NCBI GenBank assembly: GCA_913030825.1
Contig: CAJWCU010000021.1
Coordinates: 1 to 61,557, forward strand
Source of the DNA: an uncultured Rhodospirillaceae bacterium
Lineage (GTDB): Bacteria > Pseudomonadota > Alphaproteobacteria > Rhodospirillales > Casp-alpha2
Direction: 5' to 3'
Length of the DNA stretch: 61,557 nucleotides
Shown here: positions 7,904 to 15,328 of the stretch, piece by piece
Layout: every line of letters starts with the position of its first letter
Numbering within the stretch: the stretch's first letter is position 1
The notes under the pieces: generated by a model
What the model was told of the DNA's origin: nothing
What the model saw: the letters and a program-made list of their open reading frames with translations, nothing else
Databases searched by the model: none
Translations under genes and position numbers: made by a program

Positions 7904-8929
7904 ATGAACACCATCGCCAACGATTACCTTCCGCCGGCCGAAGGGCCATCTTGCTGGACCGGGCCCGAACTGGCCGGCTCCGGTTCCTGGATCATTGAAT
8001 TGGAAGACGCCGAGCGCGCCGCGATCATGGCGGCGCTCGACGCCACCGAAGGCCGCGAGGCCCTGGAGCTGAAGGCCGATGATTTCGAACTCGGTGCGTT
8101 CAACGACAAGCTGCGCGGGATGGCTCACGACGTCGCCTTCGGCACAGGCTTCGCCATGTTGCGGACTGGCCTGGGCGAGTTGGGCGAAGAACAGGCCCGG
8201 CGGCTAATCTGGGGCCTGGGCCAGCACATGGGCGTGCCGCAGATCCAGGACGCCAGCAACACCCTGCTTCACGACATCCGCGACACCGGCGCCGACATCG
8301 AAAAGCAGCACAACATCCGCACCTATCAGACCAATCTGGCGCAGCCGTTCCACAACGACGGCGGCGACATCTTCGCCCTGTTCTGCCGGCGCCAGTCATC
8401 AAACGGCGGTCAGTCGCAGATCGTCAGCGCCCATGCCGTGTTCAACGAAATCCTGAACCGCCGCCCGGACCTGGCCAAGGTGCTGAGCGAGCCGTTTTAT
8501 TTCGACGCCCGCGGCCAGAACCTGCCGGGCAAACCCTGGTACCAGGCGCTGCCGATTTTCCAGAACTACGGCGGCCGCTGGTTCGTCATGTACAAGCGTC
8601 ATTACATTGATTACGCTCAACGGTCGGATGAAATCCCGCGCCTGACGGAAAAGCAGATCGAGGCGCTGGACCTGATGGATGCGCTTTGCGCCGACCCCGC
8701 CTTCCATCTGGCGTTCGAGATGTCGCCGGGCGACATGGTCGTCGGCAACAATTTCACCACCCTGCATGCGCGCTCTGCCTACAAGGATATGGGCCCGACG
8801 ACCGGGGACAAGCGGCATATGCTGCGTCTGTGGCTCGGCGTGCCCGGCGGCGTGGCTTTGCCGCCGGCCTTTGAAGAGACCCGCGAGTTCGGTCCGCTTT
8901 TCCAGACGACGGAACGCATCGCGATATAA
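7904..8929 (+). CDS. TauD/TfdA-family Fe(II)/2-oxoglutarate dioxygenase
   Basis: 341 residues, the normal size. The metal triad is visible: His150 and Asp152 in QPFHNDGGD, and distal His288 in NNFTTLHARSAY; the 2-oxoglutarate-binding arginine is in HMLRLWLG. TauD/TfdA enzymes hydroxylate small acids such as taurine, 2,4-D or gamma-butyrobetaine in the cytoplasm. The substrate is unknown; the shared upstream element with the sulfo/phosphonopyruvate decarboxylase-like genes at 19.4-20.7 kb hints at organosulfonate or organophosphonate use, which is inference. It is followed by the micropeptide region on the same strand. Confidence 0.87.
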   Translation: MNTIANDYLPPAEGPSCWTGPELAGSGSWIIELEDAERAAIMAALDATEGREALELKADDFELGAFNDKLRGMAHDVAFGTGFAMLRTGLGELGEEQARRLIWGLGQHMGVPQIQDASNTLLHDIRDTGADIEKQHNIRTYQTNLAQPFHNDGGDIFALFCRRQSSNGGQSQIVSAHAVFNEILNRRPDLAKVLSEPFYFDARGQNLPGKPWYQALPIFQNYGGRWFVMYKRHYIDYAQRSDEIPRLTEKQIEALDLMDALCADPAFHLAFEMSPGDMVVGNNFTTLHARSAYKDMGPTTGDKRHMLRLWLGVPGGVALPPAFEETREFGPLFQTTERIAI

Positions 8930-9103
8930 AATTTCGCGTCTTGACACTGTCTGAGAATTTTATTATCGAACTTAACTGTTCGTTATGATATTCTTTCTAC
9001 GCTACCAGAAGGTGGAAGTGCCTTGCGTGGCGTAGCCGTCGAACGAGGCACCGGACCGGGGACCAACCCCGGCGTTGGATGTCCGTTCATCAGGAGCAGA
9101 CAG
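8930..9103 (+). promoter_or_regulatory. AT-rich promoter region and hairpin leader ahead of the first micropeptide
   Basis: Directly after the dioxygenase the base composition turns AT-rich. TTGACA stands at 8941-8946 and a good -10, TATGAT, at 8984-8989 with a poor -35 before it. A short inverted repeat CGAAC-N6-GTTCG (8967-8982) lies just upstream of that -10. Further on, CCGGGG-ACCAA-CCCCGG (9056-9072) forms a hairpin 19 bases before the AGGAG of the micropeptide gene. Exact promoter boundaries are uncertain. Confidence 0.4.
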
Positions 9104-9202
9104 ATGAGACTGACCAAGCGCGACTTTTCCGGCATTCCCGCGACGATCACATTGCCGCGTGAAAACGATCACCCTTTGGAAGGCCCGCACCCGACCGATT
9201 GA
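9104..9202 (+). CDS. Micropeptide A (32 residues), ends DHPLEGPHPTD
   Basis: A 32-codon frame with a textbook ribosome site: AGGAG (9092-9096) seven bases before ATG. It starts MRLTKRDFSGIPATITL and ends ENDHPLEGPHPTD. A second frame at 9431-9484 ends EKDHPLNGPHPTD. Over the last 14 codons, stop included, the two differ at seven codons, five of them synonymous (Asp, His, Pro, Leu, Thr), which is the mark of selection on peptide rather than DNA. No signal peptide or membrane segment; hydrophilic, rich in His and Pro in its tail. Function unknown; possibilities are a RiPP-like precursor, a regulatory peptide or a small partner protein. No recognised RiPP enzyme is adjacent apart from the dioxygenase just upstream. 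Confidence 0.6.
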   Translation: MRLTKRDFSGIPATITLPRENDHPLEGPHPTD

Positions 9203-9263
9203 CGGCGTGGCGAACCTTCCCTCGGTCGGCTTCCGATGCGCCGAACCGGGATGCCGGATGCAT

Positions 9264-9352
9264 TTGACGAATACCAGCTTTGCCCAAACAATGCTGGTAT
9301 CCGCGCCTGCGGGCCCGATAGGGTCCGGGTTGTCCGCCCCTGCAAGGCGGAC
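9264..9352 (+). promoter_or_regulatory. Putative promoter/operator and hairpin series upstream of micropeptide B
   Basis: TTGACG (9264-9269), a 17-base spacer and AACAAT (9287-9292) make a possible promoter. An inverted repeat ATACCAGC/GCTGGTAT (9271-9300) spans the spacer and -10 like an operator. Downstream are two more perfect or near-perfect hairpins, GGGCCC-GATA-GGGTCC (9311-9326, one G-U pair) and GTCCGCC-N7-GGCGGAC (9332-9352). The set could be an operator plus a structured 5' leader or riboswitch; it matches no RNA family I can name. Confidence 0.45.
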
Positions 9353-9430
9353 CACCGAACCGCCCCGACCCGGCCCTGGGCCGCAAGACGGGCACGACCG
9401 ATGGCAACCTACGGCAACGGAGCCACGCCA

Positions 9431-9484
9431 ATGACCGCGCATGAAAAAGACCATCCCCTGAACGGCCCGCACCCGACGGATTGA
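9431..9484 (+). CDS. Micropeptide B (17 or 27 residues), paralogue of micropeptide A
   Basis: MTAHEKDHPLNGPHPTD from ATG 9431, with GGAG eight bases upstream. An in-frame ATG at 9401 would give 27 residues beginning MATYGNGATP, which extends the similarity with micropeptide A (Ala-Thr shared) but has a weaker ribosome site. The frame is open further upstream to 9236, but that part overlaps strong hairpins and is probably leader. The conserved core is E-x-D-H-P-L-x-G-P-H-P-T-D at the extreme C-terminus in both copies. Function unknown. Confidence 0.55.
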   Translation: MTAHEKDHPLNGPHPTD

Positions 9485-9563
9485 GCCTCGGCCGGATTTT
9501 CCGGCGGAAGAGCATCGTCCGTTACACGGGGGTTCTACCCTGAATTCTCCCTCCCATGACGGC

Positions 9564-9599
9564 ATGCCCGTCCGGCCACAGCCCCGGCCGGACGGGCAT
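9564..9599 (+). terminator. Strong 14-bp hairpin downstream of the micropeptide pair
   Basis: ATGCCCGTCCGGCC, eight-base loop, GGCCGGACGGGCAT: a 14-bp perfect stem 80 bases after micropeptide B. No T-run follows, so if it terminates it does so without the classic U tract; it may instead protect the 3' end of the transcript. Confidence 0.45.
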
Positions 9600-9630
9600 C
9601 GCCGCGCGCCGCACGCGTCGATCGACCGAT

Positions 9631-9665
9631 GCATACGCCTGAAACCCGGACGGGTTTCAGTATGC
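9631..9665 (+). repeat. Second stem-loop between the micropeptide region and the next gene
   Basis: GCATA, three unpaired bases, CTGAAACCC, tetraloop GGAC, GGGTTTCAG, TATGC: a 9-bp stem extended by 5 bp across a bulge. It lies 72 bases before the next start codon and could be a terminator, a leader structure or a DNA-binding site. Confidence 0.4.
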
Positions 9666-9736
9666 GCATTGCAGACATTCCCCCGCCTTTACGGTAAAAC
9701 AGGCAGGTCAAGTTACGGCATCCAAGGGAGCACGAT

Positions 9737-10075
9737 ATGAGTTCCTACGAAGAAGAATTGCGCCGCCAGCAGCAGTTCCTGCGCAAGGCGGAGATGCTGA
9801 TTTCCCAGGCCAACCGGGAAATCATCGGCCCCCTGATCCCCGACATCACCGAAGCCCGGGTCATCAACTTCGCCCGGGCGGTGGCCCACCTGCGCGGACG
9901 CTACCTTCAGGCGGCCTTCAACATCACCAACGTTGCCGACGGCCACGCCCCTTCCGACGCCGAAATCACCAACCTTCGTAAGTATCGCGACATTTACGAA
10001 GAGGCCAAGAAGGCCTATGAGGAACTGACACACGCCATCGAACGGGGATATATCCATATCTCCGACGAAGAATAA
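9737..10075 (+). CDS. Small helical hypothetical protein
   Basis: 112 residues, start ATG 9737 preceded by AAGGGAG. The sequence is highly charged and helical (YEEELRRQQQFLRKAEMLISQANREI, EITNLRKYRDIYEEAKKAYEELTHAIERG), with no signal peptide, membrane segment or cysteine. It reads like a small cytoplasmic helical-bundle or coiled-coil protein. I recognise no family. It begins a run of plus-strand genes but is 116 bases from the hydrolase that follows, so co-transcription is possible but not certain. Confidence 0.75.
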   Translation: MSSYEEELRRQQQFLRKAEMLISQANREIIGPLIPDITEARVINFARAVAHLRGRYLQAAFNITNVADGHAPSDAEITNLRKYRDIYEEAKKAYEELTHAIERGYIHISDEE

Positions 10076-10191
10076 TCACCGACCACGAACAGGGCATTGC
10101 CGTCCGTTCTCCGCCATAGGTCGACGCGCGGAATACCCGTTTCGATCCTTTTCACCACGCCCATTTCCACAAAGACCGAGCCTCCTGATCC

Positions 10192-11052
10192 ATGGACCAT
10201 GACGCCCTTGCCCAAGAAGTGGCGGCCATTGCCGCCCAAGCCGAACGCCTTGAGACCCCCGGCCCGAACGGCCCCTGCATCTGGCACCGCTGGGGCCAGG
10301 GCCCGGCCCTGGTGCTGCTGCATGGTGGTTGGGGGTCCTGGACCCATTGGTATCGCTCGATCCCGCTTCTGGCGCCGCACTTCACGTTGCTGGCCGCCGA
10401 CACGCCGGGCTTCGGCGACAGCGCAGCACCACCCAAGCCGACGTCGCCCGACGATATCGCCGACATCCTGGTCGCCGGTCTGGATGAATTGATCCCGGCG
10501 GGCGACACCTTCCACCTGGCCGGATTTTCCTTCGGCGGTCTGATCGGCAGCGTCGTCGCTTCCAAGACGCCGGGCCGTTGCCGCAGCTTCGTGCCCGTCG
10601 GCGCCAGCGGCTTCGGCAGCCTGCATGCCCCGCCGCAAGGCACGGCCCTGGCCGAGGACGGCATGACCGAAGACGAGGTCGACGAGTTGCAGCGCCGCAA
10701 CCTGCAGATCCTGATGATCCATGACCCGGCCAACATCGACGACCTGGCCGTTCATATGCACCGCGAAAACCTGGCTCGCGGACGCATCCGGTCCCGGCCA
10801 ATTTCCCTGTCCGACCGCCTGCGCCGGGCCCTGCCCGACATCAAGGCGTCGATGGCCGGCATTTGGGGCGAACACGACGTCACGGTCATGGGCCGCGAAG
10901 GGTTGGAACAACGCCGCGACATCATCCGCGAGTTCCAGCCGGACGCCCCGTTCCACATCATCGAAGGGGCCGGGCATTGGGTGATGTACGAAGCGCCCGA
11001 CGAATTCGCCAAGACCCTGATCGACACGCTGAAAACCCTGGCGCCTTACTGA
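10192..11052 (+). CDS. Alpha/beta hydrolase
   Basis: 286 residues with the canonical fold: oxyanion-hole HGGWGSWTHWYR, nucleophile elbow GFSFGG (serine), acid in WGEHD and histidine in EGAGHWVMYEAP. The cap region (about 145-215) is helical and charged. The class includes esterases, C-C hydrolases and haloperoxidase-like enzymes; the serine nucleophile excludes a dehalogenase (Asp). The physiological substrate cannot be read from the sequence, and neighbours give no pathway. Confidence 0.82.
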   Translation: MDHDALAQEVAAIAAQAERLETPGPNGPCIWHRWGQGPALVLLHGGWGSWTHWYRSIPLLAPHFTLLAADTPGFGDSAAPPKPTSPDDIADILVAGLDELIPAGDTFHLAGFSFGGLIGSVVASKTPGRCRSFVPVGASGFGSLHAPPQGTALAEDGMTEDEVDELQRRNLQILMIHDPANIDDLAVHMHRENLARGRIRSRPISLSDRLRRALPDIKASMAGIWGEHDVTVMGREGLEQRRDIIREFQPDAPFHIIEGAGHWVMYEAPDEFAKTLIDTLKTLAPY

Positions 11053-11152
11053 CTCCATACCTGGCCCGGTCCGTCCGCGTTTGCTAATTCATTGCCTCCC
11101 GCCCGGCCGTTGCCGATAATCGGTTTCAAGGGAAGCAACGGAGGCACCGGAC

Positions 11153-11608
11153 ATGGCGGGTGTATTGGAAACCCTGACGGGGTTGTATCGGGAACAAGTG
11201 GCGCGGCATCAAAACCGCCCTTTTCTCGAAGCCGTCATGTCGGCGGCGGCGCTGGTCTGCGCCGCCGACGGCGAAGTGACCTTCCCCGAACGCATGCGCC
11301 TGGACCAGATCGTCGAAGCCATCAAGCAATTGGAAGCCTTCGATCCCCACGAAGCGGTCGATCTGTTCGACGAATACACCCGGGCAATCCAGGAGGATTC
11401 CGAAACCGGCCGCGAGGCCGCCTTCAAACGAATCGAGCCGATGGCCGACGATCCGGAGACCTGCGCACTGATTCTGCGAGTCTGCATCGGCATCCTGGAG
11501 ATCGAGGGCGAGGACAACATGGTCGAACAGATCGAAATCGTCAGTTTGTGTTCGCGCCTGGGCATCGATCCCAAGGAATGCGGCCTCTACGTCGACGATC
11601 TGTCGTGA
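11153..11608 (+). CDS. TerB-family (tellurite-resistance-like) helical protein
   Basis: 151 residues with the TerB helical-bundle signature: AALVCAADGEVTFPERMRLDQIV near residue 30 and a matching acidic motif EIEGEDNMVEQIEIVSLCSRLGIDPKE near 120, the two halves of the metal-binding repeat. TerB proteins are cytoplasmic and bind Ca2+ or similar ions through acidic residues; in isolated copies outside ter operons the role is not known. No terACDE genes are present, so the tellurite label should not be taken literally. It precedes the DUF4126 gene by 46 bases. Confidence 0.75.
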   Translation: MAGVLETLTGLYREQVARHQNRPFLEAVMSAAALVCAADGEVTFPERMRLDQIVEAIKQLEAFDPHEAVDLFDEYTRAIQEDSETGREAAFKRIEPMADDPETCALILRVCIGILEIEGEDNMVEQIEIVSLCSRLGIDPKECGLYVDDLS

Positions 11609-11654
11609 TCGTCATGCATCTCCCGCATTTTCTCAACGAGACGAAAGGTCGTTC

Positions 11655-12458
11655 ATGGAACCGTTGACTGCCCTCGCCCTGGCGCTCGGCTCCGCCTGGG
11701 GCAGCGGCCTGAACCTGTACGCCACCGTCTTGGTGCTCGGCGCGATGGACGCCTTCGGGGTGGTCTCCCTGCCGGACAGCATGGCCGTGCTGTCCTCGAC
11801 CTGGGTCCTGGCTGCGGCGGCTCTGATGTATTTCATCGAGTTCTTCGCCGACAAGATTCCCGGCCTGGATTCCATCTGGGACCTGATCCACACGTTTATC
11901 CGTATCCCGGCGGGTGCGTTGATGGCGGCGGGTGCGGTTGGCGGGCTCGACTTTATGAACGACGAGGTGCAGACCGCCGTGGCATTGCTGGGCGGCGGCA
12001 TGATTGCCGCCGGAACGCATGCGGCCAAGGCGGGCTCCCGCGCCGTTATCAATACGTCGCCGGAGCCGTTCTCCAACTGGTTCATGAGCCTGTTCGAAGA
12101 CGCCCTGGTCTTCGGCGGTATGGCGCTGGCGCTGTTCAACCCGGTCGCCTTCCTGATCGGTTTCGGCCTGTTCCTGCTGCTGATGATCTGGCTGGTGCCC
12201 AAGGTCTGGCGCGGCATCGCCGGGTTCTTTCGCGGCTTCAAAGACCCCGACTCTCTGCGCCGTCCCCAAGGCGCCGGACCGGCAGGCAACGCAGGCGGTT
12301 TCGCCGGCATGGGGGCGAACGGCTTTTCCGGCGGGCCCGGCGACTGGGCGCCCCCCGGCAGCGCGCCCCCAGCGGACGGCAAACCGTCCGCGTCCGGTTC
12401 CCACGAGATCGCCGAACGCCCCGGCTCGGACGCCGATTACTTCGACAAGAAGACCTGA
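11655..12458 (+). CDS. DUF4126-family integral membrane protein
   Basis: 267 residues, start ATG 11655. The N-terminal part has the family pattern ALALGSAWGSGLNLYATVLVLG and AALMYFIEFFADKIPGLDSIWDLIHTFIRIPAGALMAA, with about five membrane segments to residue 190 (last one LIGFGLFLLLMIWLVPKVW). The C-terminal 75 residues are Gly/Pro/Ala-rich, poorly conserved-looking and probably disordered in the cytoplasm. Function of the family is unknown. Likely co-transcribed with the TerB gene upstream. Confidence 0.8.
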   Translation: MEPLTALALALGSAWGSGLNLYATVLVLGAMDAFGVVSLPDSMAVLSSTWVLAAAALMYFIEFFADKIPGLDSIWDLIHTFIRIPAGALMAAGAVGGLDFMNDEVQTAVALLGGGMIAAGTHAAKAGSRAVINTSPEPFSNWFMSLFEDALVFGGMALALFNPVAFLIGFGLFLLLMIWLVPKVWRGIAGFFRGFKDPDSLRRPQGAGPAGNAGGFAGMGANGFSGGPGDWAPPGSAPPADGKPSASGSHEIAERPGSDADYFDKKT

Positions 12459-12477
12459 GCGCCGCGTACCGGAACGC

Positions 12478-13434
12478 CTAGACCAGATTGGTCGGCACGC
12501 CCTTGTGGAAATTCTCGATATTGTCGATCAGCTGGTCGACCATGGCCTTCTTGGCCGTATGGCCGGCCCAGCCCGTATGGGGCGTCAGCACGAAATCAGG
12601 CCGCCCGACCAGCGCCATGAAGGGATGATCGGCGGGCGGCGGCTCGCTCGACACCACGTCGAACCCGGCCCCCGCGATCTCGCCCGCATTCAGCGCCGCG
12701 ACAAGCGCCTCCTCATCGACCAGACCGCCCCGCGCCGTATTGATCAGGATCGCGCTGGATTTCATCCGCTTCAATTCATCCGCGCCGATCATGCCCCGCG
12801 TTTCCGGCGTCAGGGGACAATGCAGGGTCAGCACGTCCGCCGTCTCGATCGCTTCGTCCCAGGGGATCAGGCCGTCGCCCGGCATCGCGTCGCCCTTGCG
12901 GCCCGCAAAGACGATCTCCATGCCGAAGCCTTGGGCGATCCGCGCCACGCCCTGGCCCAAGGACCCGCGCCCGACGATCACCAGCCGTGTGCCGTGGAGA
13001 TCGACCAACTCATGGGTGAAGAAGGTAAAGGCACCTGCCTCCTGCCATTTGCCCGCCTTGACGTCAGCGGTGTAACCGGGGATCTGGCGGCGCAGGGTCA
13101 GGATCAAGCCGAAGGCGTGTTCCGGTACGGAATATTCCGCATAGCCGCGCACGTTGGAAACGGGAATGCCCCGTTCTTTCGCCGCCGCCACATCGACGAT
13201 GTCCGTGCCCGTGGCGCAAACCGCGATGAATTTCAGATTGGGGGCCCCCGCCATGTCGTCTGCCGAGACCGGGACCTTGTTGGTCACGACGACATCCGCA
13301 TCGGCGATGCGCGCGCCGACCTGATCCGGCCGGGTTTCATCGAAATCGACCCAATCGTGGTCGAAGGCGGGCGAGCGCAGCTCCGTGCCGGGGGCGAGGG
13401 ACGCGCGGTCGAGGAAAACGATCTTCTGTGTCAT
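12478..13434 (-). CDS. D-2-hydroxyacid dehydrogenase (glycerate/hydroxypyruvate-type)
   Basis: 318 residues. NAD(P)-binding VIVGRGSLGQGVARIAQGFGME, substrate/catalytic arginine in NTARGGLVDEEAL, glutamate in AGAGFDVVSSEPP and the acid-base histidine in LTPHTGWA. The enzyme reduces 2-keto acids such as hydroxypyruvate or glyoxylate, or the reverse. The start ATG (13434-13432) overlaps the TGA of the enolase-superfamily gene (ATGA), which decided it over an 11-codon extension. Position suggests it acts on the keto acid made from a sugar acid by that upstream enzyme; this is inference. Confidence 0.88.
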   Translation of the reverse strand: MTQKIVFLDRASLAPGTELRSPAFDHDWVDFDETRPDQVGARIADADVVVTNKVPVSADDMAGAPNLKFIAVCATGTDIVDVAAAKERGIPVSNVRGYAEYSVPEHAFGLILTLRRQIPGYTADVKAGKWQEAGAFTFFTHELVDLHGTRLVIVGRGSLGQGVARIAQGFGMEIVFAGRKGDAMPGDGLIPWDEAIETADVLTLHCPLTPETRGMIGADELKRMKSSAILINTARGGLVDEEALVAALNAGEIAGAGFDVVSSEPPPADHPFMALVGRPDFVLTPHTGWAGHTAKKAMVDQLIDNIENFHKGVPTNLV

Positions 13435-14522
13435 GGGCTGTATTCTGCGACGGCGGGCTCGTTCCATTCAATCCCGATGCCGGGCTTTTCCATAGGGCGG
13501 CAAAGCCCCCCCGCAACGAGCAGCGGCTCTGCCAGGATCGGCTCCGCCCAATCGACGTATTCCAGCCAATGGCGGGTCGGCGACGCGGCCAACAGATGGA
13601 CGCTGACTTCCGGATAGAGGTGACTGGAAAGCGGCATGCCCCGCGCGGCCGCCAGCTTGGCCGCCCCTAGCCAGCCGGTCACGCCGCCGATCTTGCCGGC
13701 GTCAGGCATGAAGAGGTCGCAGGCGTCGGCATCCAGGCATTTCGCCATTTCGCCCGGGAACCAGCAGTTCTCGCCCGTCTGGATCGGCGTTTCGACGGCG
13801 GCGCGCAAGGCCGCGTGCCCCGCGAAGTCGTCGTAGTGCACGGGCTCTTCCACCCAATAAAGGCCCTCGCCGTCCAGCGCCGAGACGCGGCGGATGACCT
13901 CGTCCACGGGCTGGCTCTGGTTGTAGTCGCTCATCAGCGGGGCGTCGGGACCGATGGCGGCGCGCACGGCCCGCACGACGGCCAGGTCTTCCTCCAGCGT
14001 CGGATAGCCCAGGCGCACCTTCACGGCCTCGAAGCCTTCGTCCTGGAGCGCTTTGGCCTCCACCCCCGCCGCTCCCGCGCCGATCATCCCCAGCCCTTTG
14101 GAATTGTACGCCGGGATATCCAAGGGCTCGGCGCCGAGCGCCTTGTAAAGCGGCTCGCCCCGCGTCTTGGCGAAGGCATCCCAAGCCGCCATGTCGAGGC
14201 CCGAAATCGCCTGCCCCGCCACGCCCTTCGCACCGATCAGGCGACAGGCGGCCCAGAGATGGGCCTGCAGGGCTTCCGGTTCGAGCGGACGGCCGACGAT
14301 CTTTTCCGCCAGCACGTCGAACATGGCGACCAGTGGCCCGAGGCTCCAAGCGTGGTAGGCGAAGGAATAGGCCCGCCCGACCGTGCCGTCGGAACAGTCC
14401 AGATCGACCAAGACCAATGGGGCTTCGGAGACTGCACCGCCAGCGGTCGCCAAAGGACGGCGCATGGGCACGACGACGGGCCGTGCGCGGACGGCGGAAA
14501 CGGCGGGCGTATCGGTGGTCAT
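13431..14522 (-). CDS. Enolase-superfamily enzyme, mandelate racemase/muconate lactonizing type
   Basis: 363 residues from ATG 14522, whose ATGA overlaps the stop of fetB. It carries the Lys-x-Lys/Arg-type motif KVRLGYP, metal-ligand acids in LMSDYNQS, YWVEEPV and TGENCW, and the histidine region SSHLYPEVSVHLL. These residues bind Mg2+ and abstract the proton alpha to a carboxylate. Mandelate racemase-like sugar acid dehydratases are the likeliest subgroup, but racemase or cycloisomerase activity is possible. It is translationally coupled to genes on both sides, an odd pairing with an iron-exporter-like ABC system. Confidence 0.85.
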   Translation of the reverse strand: MTTDTPAVSAVRARPVVVPMRRPLATAGGAVSEAPLVLVDLDCSDGTVGRAYSFAYHAWSLGPLVAMFDVLAEKIVGRPLEPEALQAHLWAACRLIGAKGVAGQAISGLDMAAWDAFAKTRGEPLYKALGAEPLDIPAYNSKGLGMIGAGAAGVEAKALQDEGFEAVKVRLGYPTLEEDLAVVRAVRAAIGPDAPLMSDYNQSQPVDEVIRRVSALDGEGLYWVEEPVHYDDFAGHAALRAAVETPIQTGENCWFPGEMAKCLDADACDLFMPDAGKIGGVTGWLGAAKLAAARGMPLSSHLYPEVSVHLLAASPTRHWLEYVDWAEPILAEPLLVAGGLCRPMEKPGIGIEWNEPAVAEYSP

Positions 14523-15328
14523 TGGTCGGGGTCTTCCAATCTGTCGAGGCGCAGGCGGTGGCGCGTATCGGTGATCCGCCAGGCGGCGGCATAGACCGCT
14601 GTGCCGGCGCCGATGCCCGTCGCTCCGCCGATCAGGAACATGACCAGCAATTGGTATTTCACGGCCTCGACCGGATCGAGCCCGGCCAGAATCTGGCCCG
14701 TCATCATGCCCGGCAGGAAAACCAGGCCCGAGGCCGACATGGAATTGATCGAGGGCGTCAGGGCGTTGCGCAAAGCCCGGCGCAGGAACGGCCGAAGGGC
14801 GATCTCCCGCCGGTGGCCCAGCGCGATCTGCGCCTCGACCGCCCATCGGTCGCGGGTCACCGCCGTCAAAAGGTTGTTGAGCCCCAGGCTGATCCCCGTC
14901 ATGGCGTTGCCCAGCATCATGCCGAGCAGAGGAATGGCGTAGCGCGCATCCCACCAGGGATCGGGGCGAAGCTGCGTCGCCAGGGCCAGCACGGTGACCG
15001 AAACGGCGGCGAAGGTCATGGTCGTCACGCCGATGCCGTAGGACCAAAGACCGGAGAGTTTGCGGTCCTGGCGGTTCATGATCTCGTAGCCCGCGAAGCA
15101 GACCATCAGCAAAACCACGCCCAACGTCAGCCAGGGGGATTCGACCGCGAACAGATATTTGAGAACCATCCCGACCAACAACAGCTGCACCACCATGCGC
15201 GTTGCCGCAATGGCGATCGATTTGGTCAGCCCCAGGCCGAGCCAGATCGACAGCCCGCCGTTGATGACCAGCAGCAGCGCCGCCAACGCGAGATCGAACG
15301 GGGCGAGATGAAGAGCCTGTTCGGTCAT
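14519..15328 (-). CDS. fetB: FetB-like ABC transporter permease (UPF0014)
   Basis: 269 residues with about seven membrane segments and the family signatures PLLGMMLGNAMTGISLGLNN, RNALTPSINSMSASGLVFLPGMMTGQILAG and VKYQLLVMFLIGGATGIGAG. In E. coli FetAB exports iron and raises resistance to oxidative stress. The start (15328) overlaps the fetA stop by ATGA, so the subunits are made together. Assignment to the family is firm; iron as substrate is by analogy. Confidence 0.9.
   Translation of the reverse strand: MTEQALHLAPFDLALAALLLVINGGLSIWLGLGLTKSIAIAATRMVVQLLLVGMVLKYLFAVESPWLTLGVVLLMVCFAGYEIMNRQDRKLSGLWSYGIGVTTMTFAAVSVTVLALATQLRPDPWWDARYAIPLLGMMLGNAMTGISLGLNNLLTAVTRDRWAVEAQIALGHRREIALRPFLRRALRNALTPSINSMSASGLVFLPGMMTGQILAGLDPVEAVKYQLLVMFLIGGATGIGAGTAVYAAAWRITDTRHRLRLDRLEDPDQ

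Noticed and set aside
9002-9634. A 210-codon minus-strand frame over the micropeptide region
   Set aside because: No ribosome site, composition rich in Arg/Gly/Cys without a pattern, and it opposes the two frames that show synonymous conservation.
9651-9670. The stem-loop at 9631-9665 as a rho-independent terminator
   Set aside because: No T-run follows; kept only as a repeat.
13435-13467. A longer start for the hydroxyacid dehydrogenase
   Set aside because: The ATGA overlap with the upstream stop and the family N-terminus favour 13434.
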